Source of the DNA: CAZMGG01 sp964565715 | GTDB lineage: Bacteria > Planctomycetota > UBA1135 > UBA2386 | Direction: 5' to 3' | Length of the DNA: 9,053 bases | Assembly (NCBI GenBank): GCA_964565715.1 | Contig: CAZMGG010000185.1 | Location: 1-9,053 of the forward strand | Part shown: positions 1-6,704 of the stretch, piece after piece | Numbering within the stretch: the stretch's first letter is position 1 | Layout: each line of letters opens with the position of its first letter | Position numbers and translations under genes: made by a program | Notes under the pieces: generated by a model | The model's database searches: none | The model's input: only the letters and a program-made list of their open reading frames with translations | Told to the model about the DNA's origin: nothing

Positions 1-1206
1 CGCATTGCCCAGTTCCATGCCGGCGACGAACAGCTCGAAGCGCTCGGCCACCCGCGGGTCCGCCGGGCTCTGCTTGGCCAGCGGGCAGATCGCCACCGGA
101 TAGTCGGTGACGAAGATCGGGCCCTGCAGCTGGTCCTCGACGGTGGCCTCGAACACGTCGTTGGCCAGCTTCGGGTGCGGCAGGCCGTCGGTCTTCAGGC
201 CGAGCGCGGCGGCGCGGCGGCGCACGCCCGGCTCGTCGAACCAGTCGAGCCCGCCGTTGTTCTGCGCGAACAGGTCGAGGTAGCGCGCCTTCTGGAACGG
301 CGGCCGCAGGTCGTACTGCCGCTCGCGGAAGGTGATGGTGCCCTGGCCGCCCAGCACGCGTTCCACCAGGTGGGCGAACAGGCCCTCGACCCGGGCCATC
401 ACGTCCTGGTAGTCGGCCCACGCCTCGTAGCTCTCCAGCATGGTGAACTCGGGGTTGTGGCGGGTACTGATGCCCTCGTTGCGGAAGACGCGGCCGATCT
501 CGTAGACACGCTCCATGCCGCCGACGATCAGGCGCTTCAGGTACAGCTCCGGCGCGATGCGCAGGTAGAGCTGCATGTCCAGCGCGTTGTGGTGGGTGGT
601 GAAAGGCCGCGCCGTGGCGCCGCCGAAGATCGGCTGCAGGATCGGCGTCTCGACCTCGGTGTAGCCCAGCGAGTCGAAGTAGGCCCGCACCTCGCGCACG
701 ACGGCCGCGCGGCGTTCGAAGGAGCGGCGGACCTCGGCGTTGGCCTGCAGGTCGACGTAGCGCATCCGGTAGCGGGTCTCCTGGTCCTGCAGGCCGTGCC
801 ACTTCTCCGGCGCCGGCCGCAGGGCCTTGCTGGCCAGCACCACCTCGGTGGCCCAGATCGTCGGCTCGCCCTTCTGCGTGCGGCCCAGCTCGCCGGTGAT
901 CGCCACCAGGTCGTTGGCCTCGACCCGCTTGCGGTCGGGCCAGAAGGCCGGCAGGCGGTCGCGCTCGAAGCCGACCTGCAGGGAACCGGTGCGGTCCTCG
1001 AGGTGGCTGAAGCGGAGCTTGCCGAAGTCGCGGATCTGGGTCAGCCGGCCCGCCAGGGTGACGGTCTGGCCCAGGCGCAGGTCGAAGTCGGCCAGCACCG
1101 TGGCGACCGGCACCGGCCGGCCGACGCGGGGGGGATACGGGTCCACGCCCGCGCTCCGCAGGGCCTTGAGCTTCTCCAGCCGATCCTTGTCGATGCCGTC
1201 GGTCAC
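1..1206 (-). CDS. lysS: Lysyl-tRNA synthetase, class II (N-terminal 402 codons; C-terminus beyond window)
   Basis: This cytoplasmic enzyme attaches lysine to tRNA-Lys using ATP. The reading frame stays open to the left edge, so about the last 90 residues, including class II motif 3, are missing. An N-terminal OB-fold (anticodon binding) spans roughly residues 35-135. It is followed by the family signature ALRPxPEKxHGLQDQExRYRxRYxDL, then motif 1 around EVETPILQP, then THHNALDMQLYLRIAPELYL. Motif 2 is FRNEGIS at residues 241-247 with Arg242 and Glu244, followed by TRHNPEFTMLE. The start chosen is GTG at 1206-1204: AGGCGGA lies 7 bases upstream, and the protein then begins directly with a helix (DKDRLEKLKALR) typical of the family. 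It is the last gene seen in the leftward set, 134 bases beyond the exported-protein gene and with a hairpin in between, so it probably has its own promoter. The identification is secure; only the exact start is open. Confidence 0.97.
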   Translation of the reverse strand, partial: MTDGIDKDRLEKLKALRSAGVDPYPPRVGRPVPVATVLADFDLRLGQTVTLAGRLTQIRDFGKLRFSHLEDRTGSLQVGFERDRLPAFWPDRKRVEANDLVAITGELGRTQKGEPTIWATEVVLASKALRPAPEKWHGLQDQETRYRMRYVDLQANAEVRRSFERRAAVVREVRAYFDSLGYTEVETPILQPIFGGATARPFTTHHNALDMQLYLRIAPELYLKRLIVGGMERVYEIGRVFRNEGISTRHNPEFTMLESYEAWADYQDVMARVEGLFAHLVERVLGGQGTITFRERQYDLRPPFQKARYLDLFAQNNGGLDWFDEPGVRRRAAALGLKTDGLPHPKLANDVFEATVEDQLQGPIFVTDYPVAICPLAKQSPADPRVAERFELFVAGMELGNA

Positions 1207-1213
1207 GCGTTCG

Positions 1214-1240
1214 TCCGCCTGCGAAAAGGCGGGCAGGATA
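1214..1240 (-). promoter_or_regulatory. Candidate -10 box and ribosome binding site of lysS
   Basis: On the minus strand TATCCT (1240-1235) matches four of six bases of the sigma70 -10 consensus. No convincing -35 hexamer lies 16-18 bases upstream. Transcription from it would give a leader of about 20 bases containing AGGCGGA (1220-1214), spaced 7 bases from the lysS GTG. The Shine-Dalgarno is better supported than the promoter. Confidence 0.35.
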
Positions 1241-1286
1241 GGGGCGTGCCCGGCGGCGAGAAAGGGCGGGTCGCCGGGAAACGACG

Positions 1287-1319
1287 GCGCCCGCGGCCCC
1301 GGGAGGGGCGCGCGGGCGC
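1287..1319 (-). terminator. Strong GC hairpin after the exported-protein gene
   Basis: A nine-pair outer stem (GCGCCCGCG at 1287-1295 with CGCGGGCGC at 1311-1319) continues into a five-pair inner stem (GCCCC at 1296-1300 with GGGGC at 1305-1309). There is one bulged base at 1310 and a four-base loop. It starts about 20 bases after the TAG stop at 1341-1343 and lies upstream of the lysS -10 candidate, the expected place for a terminator separating the two genes. Only a short T-rich stretch (CGTTTCCC on the minus strand) follows, so it is not a classic U-tract terminator. High-GC bacteria often use such hairpins. Confidence 0.55.
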
Positions 1320-1340
1320 GGCGGCGGGCCGGGGCCCGGA

Positions 1341-3752
1341 CTACTGGATCGTGCCGATCAGCCAGTAGAGCCGGGTGCCGGCAGGGGCCTGGCTGATGTC
1401 CAGCGGCGCGTTGCTGCCGAGCGGCACCCACTGCACCTTCGTGTTGGCGGTGGGGACCGTGTTGCTGCCGGTGCCCATCGACCAGGCCAGCCCGGTCGGC
1501 GGGTTGCAGGTGAAGCGCAGCTGGCCGTCGGTGATGGTCTGGCCGCTCGGCGTGCTGACCGACACCTGCATCAGGGTGTTGGTGGTCAGGTCGAGATGCC
1601 ACACGTCCTCGCTGGTCGCGGTGGCCGTGCCGACGCGCTCCGCCCAGGCGACGTGGTTGCCGTCGGCGGCGATGGTCAGGCTCTGGATGTAGCGCACCTG
1701 GGTCGTGGTGCCCTGGGTGCTGTTGTTGCTGAGCTGGACCGCGACGCCGCCGTTCTCGGCGTCGAAGCGGTAGACGTTGGCGTCCTCGTAGGTGGTCGAG
1801 GTGCTGCCGGTGAAGTCCTCACGGGCGGTGAAGTAGACGTAGTCGCCCACCGGCGCGCGCCGCATCAGCATCTCCAGGGCGAACCACGGGTCGGTGGTCG
1901 TGGAGATGCCGCCGGTGCGCAGGGTGCCGACGCTGCCGCCGCCGCCGAACTCGGTGCCGGTGACGTCGTGCACGGCGCCCGTGGCGGCGTTCACCGCGAC
2001 GATGTTGTGCATGTTGCCGGCGCTGTTGGAGCGGATGAAGTACCACCAGTTGCGGTTGAGCGACCAGAACTGGCCGCGGGTGCGGTGGTCGGTGGCGGTG
2101 CCGATCTGGGCGATGGTGCCGGTGGGCACGTCCAGGCTGTAGAAGCCCTGGGCGGTGCTGGAGGTGCCGGCGAAGAACAGCACGGTGGTGTTGTTGAGGA
2201 AGACCACCTCGGAATAGAAGGTGGCGCCGGCGACGGTGTGGATCGTCGGGTTGGCCGCGCCGTCGGCGACGCAGATGCCGGTGAAGCTGGTGGTGGCGCC
2301 GGCGGAGGCCATGGTCAGGAAGGCGAACTTGCTGCCGTCGGGCGAGACCGAGGCCTTGAGACCCTGCGAGGAGTTGTTGGCCGTGCTGGGCGAGATCGCG
2401 GCGTAGCCGAACTCGGTGACGCCGGTGACGGCGGCGAACTGCGTGTGGTTGGTGACCAGCGGCGTGCCGGCGTTGTTCACCAGCATGGCGATGTCCATCT
2501 CGGTGCGCGAGTTGGCGGCGATGCTGCTCAGCGGGAAGAAGGCGCGGGCGCCGTCCGGCGAGATGCGCCAGGAGAACGGGAAGGCCCAGACGTTCGGCAG
2601 GTTGGACACCGTGGTGTTGGGCAGCGCCAGCGGCTGCATCTGCGCCGGCGCGGTGGCCGAGGTCCAGAAGAAGCCGTTGCTGCCCGAGGCCAGCAGGAAG
2701 TCGTTGGTGAAGGCCAGCGTGCCGTCGAAGAACGACGCGGCGGTGGTGGTGCCGGCGGGGGTGATGTCGATCACCGGGCTCATGCCGTCGGTGCGGAACG
2801 CCCAGACCATGGGTGCGAACGCCGGCGCGGTGTTGCTGTCCTTGACGTAGACCGCGGCCCACTGCCCGTCACGGGAGAAGCCGGGATAGAACATCTGCTG
2901 CGTCGGGGTGGCGCTGGTGCCGGTGTCGAGCCAGGTCGAGCCGGGCACGATGCGGGCGGTGCCGGTGGCGCGTTCGAGGCTGAGGATGCTGAACTGCCTG
3001 CCGTTGGCGAAGTCGCGGATCAGCGAGATGTCGTAGCCGTTGGGGCAGGACACGACCTGGTAGCCCGTGGCGTGCATGGCCCGGCCGACGCGGCGGCCGC
3101 TCGCCGAGTCCATGTCCGAGTTGAAGGCGGTGCCGCTGAAGGTGCCCTGGTAGCCGGCGACCGTGCCGTCGTCGCCGCGGTGACGGGTGACGAGGTAGCT
3201 GAAGGGCGGGATGCCCTGGCTGACCGGCGCACCGATCGTCGCGTTGCCGATCGACTGGATGTCGGCGTTGGCGATCGTTCCGGAGTTCGAAGCGGCCTGG
3301 GCGATGGTGACGCCGCAGAGGCCGGCGGAGACCGTGATCGACAGGTCGTTGTCCGCCAGGCTGAGCGTCAGAGTGCTGGGTTCGAAGTCGATCGACTGCA
3401 GGTCGAACGGGTAGCCGATGAACAGCGGCAGGTTGGGCACGGTGACCGAGTGCGTGCGGGCGCCGGTGCCGTCGAGGACGCCCTGGAACGCCGCGACGTT
3501 GTCGTTCGGGTTGACGCGCGCGTCACCGACGACGTTCAGTCCGGCGACCGTGATCGGGGTGACCGGCGCGTAGGGCGGCGACCACAGGAAGGCATAGAGG
3601 TTGCCCGATGCCGTGGTCGGGTGGTTCATCTGGAACGTGATCGTGCTGCCGATGAAGGCAGGCGTGTTGAGTTGCATGGTGCGGCCGGATTGGGCGGCGG
3701 CGGCGGCGGCAATGGTCAACGCGCAGAGGGGAGCGAGGACGTGCTGGTTCAT
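1341..3752 (-). CDS. Exported protein with TolB/PD40-like beta-propeller repeats, function unknown
   Basis: I do not recognise a named family. The 803-residue product starts with a signal peptide: a short polar start, a hydrophobic stretch, then six alanines, with likely signal peptidase I cleavage after Ala20 (AAA|QSG). Residues about 25-130 form a beta-rich domain with ASGNLYAFLWSPP and a PLFIGYPFDLQSIDF segment. The latter resembles a G-x-x-Q-type motif I associate with planctomycete secreted proteins (recollection, unverified). The rest carries PD40/WD40-like strands with a DG turn: SRDGQWAAVYV near residue 290, SPDGARAFF near 398, SPDGSKFAF near 471 and AADGNHVAW near 694. It also has FYSLDVPTGTIAQIG and YRFDAENGG segments typical of propeller blades. 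Composition is rich in Thr, Asn, Ser and Ala, usual for exported proteins. No catalytic motif, lipobox or C-terminal anchor is visible. It most likely folds as a periplasmic or secreted propeller. No strong Shine-Dalgarno precedes the ATG; GGAA lies 10 bases upstream. Confidence 0.85.
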   Translation of the reverse strand: MNQHVLAPLCALTIAAAAAAQSGRTMQLNTPAFIGSTITFQMNHPTTASGNLYAFLWSPPYAPVTPITVAGLNVVGDARVNPNDNVAAFQGVLDGTGARTHSVTVPNLPLFIGYPFDLQSIDFEPSTLTLSLADNDLSITVSAGLCGVTIAQAASNSGTIANADIQSIGNATIGAPVSQGIPPFSYLVTRHRGDDGTVAGYQGTFSGTAFNSDMDSASGRRVGRAMHATGYQVVSCPNGYDISLIRDFANGRQFSILSLERATGTARIVPGSTWLDTGTSATPTQQMFYPGFSRDGQWAAVYVKDSNTAPAFAPMVWAFRTDGMSPVIDITPAGTTTAASFFDGTLAFTNDFLLASGSNGFFWTSATAPAQMQPLALPNTTVSNLPNVWAFPFSWRISPDGARAFFPLSSIAANSRTEMDIAMLVNNAGTPLVTNHTQFAAVTGVTEFGYAAISPSTANNSSQGLKASVSPDGSKFAFLTMASAGATTSFTGICVADGAANPTIHTVAGATFYSEVVFLNNTTVLFFAGTSSTAQGFYSLDVPTGTIAQIGTATDHRTRGQFWSLNRNWWYFIRSNSAGNMHNIVAVNAATGAVHDVTGTEFGGGGSVGTLRTGGISTTTDPWFALEMLMRRAPVGDYVYFTAREDFTGSTSTTYEDANVYRFDAENGGVAVQLSNNSTQGTTTQVRYIQSLTIAADGNHVAWAERVGTATATSEDVWHLDLTTNTLMQVSVSTPSGQTITDGQLRFTCNPPTGLAWSMGTGSNTVPTANTKVQWVPLGSNAPLDISQAPAGTRLYWLIGTIQ
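3693..3710 (-). repeat. Six tandem GGC triplets in the signal peptide
   Basis: Six perfect GGC copies (GCC on the coding strand) encode Ala15-Ala20, the end of the signal peptide just before the predicted cleavage site. Slippage here would change the protein by whole alanines without shifting the frame. Confidence 0.8.
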
Positions 3753-4073
3753 GGGATGGGGATTCCGCAGGTGATCGCCGACCGAGATCCGGTTGTCGGG
3801 GCTCGCGAAGGCGCGGGAATCCTCACCGGCGCCGAAAGCCGGTCAAGGGGGGCTGGGAGGGGCTCCACAGTGATGCGAGCAGTCGATTGCGTCTTATGCG
3901 CGGCGGCGGAATGCGCGTCGTAGGACGGGCGCGGTGGAACGCCCGGCGGCATCGACCAGAAGCAGGCGGGCCGACCCTGCTGGGCCGGCCCGTCGCCGCG
4001 ATCCGTGGTGGCCGGTCGGCGCGCGCGCGGACTTGTCACATCGGCGTGACGTCGGTCCGGCCGCCCGCGGCGG
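3753..4073. other. Intergenic region of about 320 bases between two leftward genes
   Basis: I see no convincing gene here. Near the 387-residue gene's stop there is a small inverted repeat (GTCAC-N6-GTGAC, 4035-4050) and a longer hairpin (3967-3992). Towards the exported-protein gene, the minus strand has TTGACC (3846-3841), a five-of-six match to a -35 hexamer, but no good -10 box follows; the hexamer 17 bases on is AGGATT. An inverted repeat ACCGGC-N7-GCCGGT (3825-3843) overlaps that hexamer. The least GC-rich spot contains CATAAG (minus strand, 3898-3893), another possible -10 without a partner. The promoter of the exported-protein gene is probably here but cannot be fixed. Confidence 0.5.
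3967..3992 (-). terminator. Hairpin downstream of the 387-residue zinc-ribbon gene
   Basis: CGGGCCG (3967-3973) pairs perfectly with CGGCCCG (3986-3992). Inside, after one mismatch, CCC pairs with GGG around a four-base loop (3978-3981). It lies about 80 bases past the stop codon in the direction of transcription. No T-tract follows, so termination is plausible from position and stem strength only. Confidence 0.4.
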
Positions 4074-5237
4074 CTACTTGTTGTGCCGCGTCAGCCGCGT
4101 GGTGCGCATCTTCTGGAAGGCCTCGGCGTCGGGATAGAGCGTCAGCAGGCGCTGCCAGCCCTTGGCGGTCTTGGCGTTCCAGTCGGCCTTGCGCGGATCG
4201 ACGTCCTCGCCGATCTCGACCGGCACGAAGCCCATGTTGATGCCCACCGTCATCGTGTCGAGCAGCTTGTTCAGCTCCCACGCGTACATCGACTCGAAGC
4301 TGTCCTTGTAGTCGACCTCGCGCAGGCGGTTGATGATGCCGGCGAGCGCAGTGAAGCCCATCTTCTCCAGTTCGGTCTTGGCGCCGGGGCCCTGGCGGCC
4401 GCCCTGGCGCACGGTGTCGAGCAGTTCGACGACCTTCTGCTGATCCGCCTCGCTGATGCCGGCCGGCCACGCCAGCGGCTCGGTGCTGGTCTTCGGATCG
4501 AAGACCATGTCCATGCTGGTCACCTTCGACTTCTTCCAGCGGTCGCTCGGGTCCGAGCTCTCGCGCATCTCCGGCTCATCGGTCTCCGGTTTGGTTTCGG
4601 GCTTGGTCTCCGGCGTGGTGGCGGCGGGCTGCTCGACGGGCTTCTCGACCGGCTTCTCGACCGGCGTCGAGGCCTCGGCCGGCTTGGCGTCACCGCGCGC
4701 GGCGGTTGCATCGGCGGGTTGCGCCGCGGGCTTGTCGGCCGGCTTCTCGGGCTGGCTCGCTGGTGGCTGCTGCGCGGTGTCGGTGGTGGCGGGCTTGCCG
4801 TCGCCCTGCAGCATGAGGATCGCCACGACGGCGATGGCCAGGACGCCGACGCCGCCCAGCACCAGCGGCATCTTGCTGCCGCCGCCGGCCGGGCGCTCGC
4901 GACCGCGGCGGCCGGGCCTGCCGTCGCCCTCGGCTTCGCCCGCCTCGTCCTTGCCCCGGCGGCCGCGGCGGCCGGCGGCGGCGCCGGCAGAGGCCTTGCG
5001 GCCGGCGGGCTCCTCGCTGCGCTTCTTGGCCGGCTTCGCACCCGCGGCCACCGCCGGGGCCGGGGCCGCGGCCTTGCTCGCGCCGGCGGCCCTGGCCGGG
5101 CTGGCCGCGGCCTGCCGCTGGCCCTGGACGTCGATGGCGGAGCCGCAGGCCTTGCACTTGGCCGAGGCGGCAGTGAACGACTCGGGCAGCTTGTACTTGG
5201 CGCCGCAGTTGTCGCAGACGATCTGGATCACGGACAT
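4074..5237 (-). CDS. Zinc-ribbon (MJ0042-type) single-pass membrane protein, 387 residues
   Basis: The function is unknown. In order: a four-cysteine zinc ribbon (Cys8-x2-Cys11 and Cys28-x2-Cys31, with CGAKYKLP between them) of the kind called MJ0042 finger-like; an Ala/Lys/Arg/Gly-rich disordered linker (about 40-122); one transmembrane helix (about 123-143); a Pro/Glu/Lys/Thr-rich spacer (about 145-228) containing PVEK and PETK repeats; and a C-terminal helical domain (about 262-377). The dense positive charge before the helix predicts ribbon inside the cytoplasm and C-terminal domain outside. The C-terminal domain resembles that of the neighbouring 454-residue protein. The gene begins 67 bases after that gene's stop, and no separate promoter is evident, so an operon is likely. 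The ATG at 5237 is fixed by the ribbon starting at residue 8, although the upstream leader is nearly all C and has no Shine-Dalgarno. A sensor or scaffold role is only a guess. Confidence 0.88.
   Translation of the reverse strand: MSVIQIVCDNCGAKYKLPESFTAASAKCKACGSAIDVQGQRQAAASPARAAGASKAAAPAPAVAAGAKPAKKRSEEPAGRKASAGAAAGRRGRRGKDEAGEAEGDGRPGRRGRERPAGGGSKMPLVLGGVGVLAIAVVAILMLQGDGKPATTDTAQQPPASQPEKPADKPAAQPADATAARGDAKPAEASTPVEKPVEKPVEQPAATTPETKPETKPETDEPEMRESSDPSDRWKKSKVTSMDMVFDPKTSTEPLAWPAGISEADQQKVVELLDTVRQGGRQGPGAKTELEKMGFTALAGIINRLREVDYKDSFESMYAWELNKLLDTMTVGINMGFVPVEIGEDVDPRKADWNAKTAKGWQRLLTLYPDAEAFQKMRTTRLTRHNK
4581..4616 (-). repeat. Three 12-base repeats encoding PETK-type units
   Basis: Three imperfect 12-base units (4581-4592, 4593-4604, 4605-4616) encode consecutive PETK, PETK and TPE-like tetrapeptides in the extracytoplasmic spacer of the 387-residue protein. 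They use AAA, ACC and GAA codons, less GC-rich than the surroundings. Such spacers usually act as extended, flexible arms. Confidence 0.7.
4628..4663 (-). repeat. Three 12-base repeats encoding PVEK-type units
   Basis: Units at 4640-4651 and 4652-4663 are identical (GCTTCTCGACCG on the plus strand). The unit at 4628-4639 differs at two positions. They encode the run PVEK-PVEK-PVEQ in the same spacer, a short minisatellite that could change copy number without a frameshift. Confidence 0.75.
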
Positions 5238-5281
5238 GGGCGGTGGGGGGCGGGGGGTCGACGGGGTGTCGGGGGGTGGGG
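5238..5281 (+). other. Dense G-tract cluster (G-quadruplex motif) opposite the leader of the 387-residue gene
   Basis: Six G-runs lie within 44 bases of the plus strand: 5238-5240, 5245-5250, 5252-5257, 5263-5266, 5271-5276 and 5278-5281. All loops are seven bases or shorter, which satisfies the usual intramolecular G-quadruplex pattern. The minus-strand transcript carries the complementary C-tracts right up to the start codon of the 387-residue gene. Folding has not been shown; the pattern is what is seen. Confidence 0.6.
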
Positions 5282-5295
5282 CCGGCTGCGCCGGC
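5281..5295 (-). other. Short GC hairpin between the two zinc-ribbon genes
   Basis: GCCGGC (5281-5286) pairs with GCCGGC (5290-5295) around a three-base loop, ten bases past the stop of the 454-residue gene. It is followed in the transcript by the C-rich, G-poor leader. It could be a weak attenuator, part of a Rho-type termination region, or nothing. Confidence 0.35.
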
Positions 5296-5304
5296 CGGTC
5301 GGGG

Positions 5305-6669
5305 TCACTTCTTGGCCGGGGTCTTGCCGGCGGCCGGCGCCGGGTCCTTCTTCACGTCGAGGGACTCCTCGGTCTCGATGAGCTTCTGGAAGTCGCCCTT
5401 GTGGTACTGGTACCACCAGGCGAACCACTGCTTGATCGACGACATGCGGGCGGCCTTCAACTGCTCCGCCGTGCCCTGGTCGGCCACCGGATAGGCGTAG
5501 GCATTGCCGGAGACCTGCCGCAGGCAGCGGTCGATCTGCGAGATCTTCAGGTTGTTGGCCATCACGTCGCTGGACAGCTCGAACAGGGCGTTGAGCAGGC
5601 GCGCCACGGCGGGGCGGCCGATCTCGACGATCCGGTTGGTGGCGCGGTTGAACAGCGTGCCCGGCGAACTCGGGTCAGCGCTCTGGATCAGGTCGGCGAC
5701 CAGCTTGTCGATCTCCTGGCGCAGCTCCGGCGAGGCCTCGGGCAGGTGCTCCAGGGCCACCGGCTGCGACTCGCTGACCTCCATCTTGTGCCCCATGAAG
5801 TCGATCTCCTGGGTCTTCGGCCGCTCGATCTTCTCGTGCGGGACGAAGCGCTCGCCCTTCTGGCGGACCTCGATCGGCTTGATCTCGACGGTCCAGGCGG
5901 TGACGCGGGGCTGCGTGCCTTCCATGCGGTAGTCTACCTTGACCTCGCAGCGCGCATTCTGCTTGTACTGGGTCGCGTCCTTCTTCGGCGACAGGTAGAC
6001 GCGCACCGAGCCCTGCGCCGCCGTTGCCATGGCGGCATCCAGCATCATCGCGTCGGTGCACTCGAGGTCGCGCAGGTAGCGCGTCGACTCGTGGTTCTGG
6101 AACGCGGCGAAGATCTCCTGCTCGAGCTTCTCGCGCTCGTCGCCGGTGGTGTTGGCGTAGGCGCGCTCCGAGGTCACGCCGAGCAGGGCCTGGGCGGCGC
6201 CCAGGTCGGTGGCCTCCTTCAGGCCGAAGGTGTTGTTGGCGGCCACCGCGTCGGCCCAGCGCTTGATCGCCGCCACCGTCGGGTTGCGCAGGGAGGTGTC
6301 CGGCGCCACCGGCACCGGCGCCGGCGCCGGCCGCACCGCCGGCGTGCCGCCCGACGACTTGATGACGATGAAGCTGCCGACGATCAGCACCGCCAGCACG
6401 CCGAAGCCGACGTAGGCCTTGCTGTTGTCCTTCGGCCGCGGCCGCTTGCCGGCGGCGACCTTGGCGAAGAAGGTGCGGTGACACTGCGAGCAGGTCACCT
6501 TCATGTCGATGCTCTCCTCGGCGATGCGGTACTGGTGACCGCACTGCGGGCAGAACACGTCGATCTTGCCATCGCTGCGCACCCGCGGGCCGCGGCTGCT
6601 GCTGGTCTCCTTGGACCGGGACGACGAAGCGCGGGACGCGGTGGCGCGGGAAGACGACCGTCTGGGCAC
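5305..6669 (-). CDS. Zinc-ribbon (MJ0042-type) single-pass membrane protein, 454 residues
   Basis: The function is unknown. In order: a Ser/Arg-rich tail (1-32); a four-cysteine ribbon (Cys40-x2-Cys43, Cys60-x2-Cys63, with FCPQCGHQYRI and VTCSQCHRTF); a basic linker; one transmembrane helix (about 86-103); a short Pro/Ala spacer; a middle domain (about 127-285) of helices followed by beta strands, possibly NTF2-like; and a C-terminal helical domain (about 312-430) containing IVEIGRPAVARLLNAL, reminiscent of a HEAT-type helix pair. A Lys/Pro/Ala tail ends it. The positive charges before the helix suggest ribbon inside and C-terminus outside. The start is GTG at 6669-6667, with GAGGA 8 bases upstream and a good promoter behind it. 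It is the first gene of a probable two-gene unit with the 387-residue paralogue and is divergent from uvrB. The CDS is firm, the domain names are partly inferred, and no enzymatic motif is visible. Confidence 0.88.
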   Translation of the reverse strand: MPRRSSSRATASRASSSRSKETSSSRGPRVRSDGKIDVFCPQCGHQYRIAEESIDMKVTCSQCHRTFFAKVAAGKRPRPKDNSKAYVGFGVLAVLIVGSFIVIKSSGGTPAVRPAPAPVPVAPDTSLRNPTVAAIKRWADAVAANNTFGLKEATDLGAAQALLGVTSERAYANTTGDEREKLEQEIFAAFQNHESTRYLRDLECTDAMMLDAAMATAAQGSVRVYLSPKKDATQYKQNARCEVKVDYRMEGTQPRVTAWTVEIKPIEVRQKGERFVPHEKIERPKTQEIDFMGHKMEVSESQPVALEHLPEASPELRQEIDKLVADLIQSADPSSPGTLFNRATNRIVEIGRPAVARLLNALFELSSDVMANNLKISQIDRCLRQVSGNAYAYPVADQGTAEQLKAARMSSIKQWFAWWYQYHKGDFQKLIETEESLDVKKDPAPAAGKTPAKK

Positions 6670-6677
6670 GCTGGGAT

Positions 6678-6682
6678 TCCTC
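6678..6682 (-). promoter_or_regulatory. Ribosome binding site deciding the GTG start of the 454-residue gene
   Basis: GAGGA on the minus strand lies eight bases upstream of GTG (6669-6667). There is no in-frame ATG before the second half of the zinc ribbon, so this site supports the GTG as the true start. Confidence 0.6.
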
Positions 6683-6704
6683 GGGCTGGGTTTGGGGCGG
6701 ACCG

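Noticed and set aside
3720..3752. A lipoprotein signal for the exported protein, because of Cys10
   Set aside because: The residues before Cys10 (L-A-P-L) do not form a lipobox, and the cysteine is inside the hydrophobic core, ahead of a good signal peptidase I site after Ala20.
1596..3923. A 775-codon open frame on the plus strand, opposite the exported-protein gene
   Set aside because: Its translation is a monotonous Gly/Ala/Val/Asp/Arg mix with no recognisable domain. It is the expected by-product of GC-rich third positions, while the minus-strand frame has a signal peptide and propeller motifs.
3749..4039. A 96-codon minus-strand frame (GTG start) whose TGA overlaps the ATG of the exported-protein gene by four bases
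   Set aside because: The ATGA overlap looks like a coupled leader gene, but the translation is a disordered Pro/Arg/Ala/Ser mix with no ribosome site or domain. It also runs through the hairpin at 3967-3992. Ribosome profiling showing coverage would revive it.
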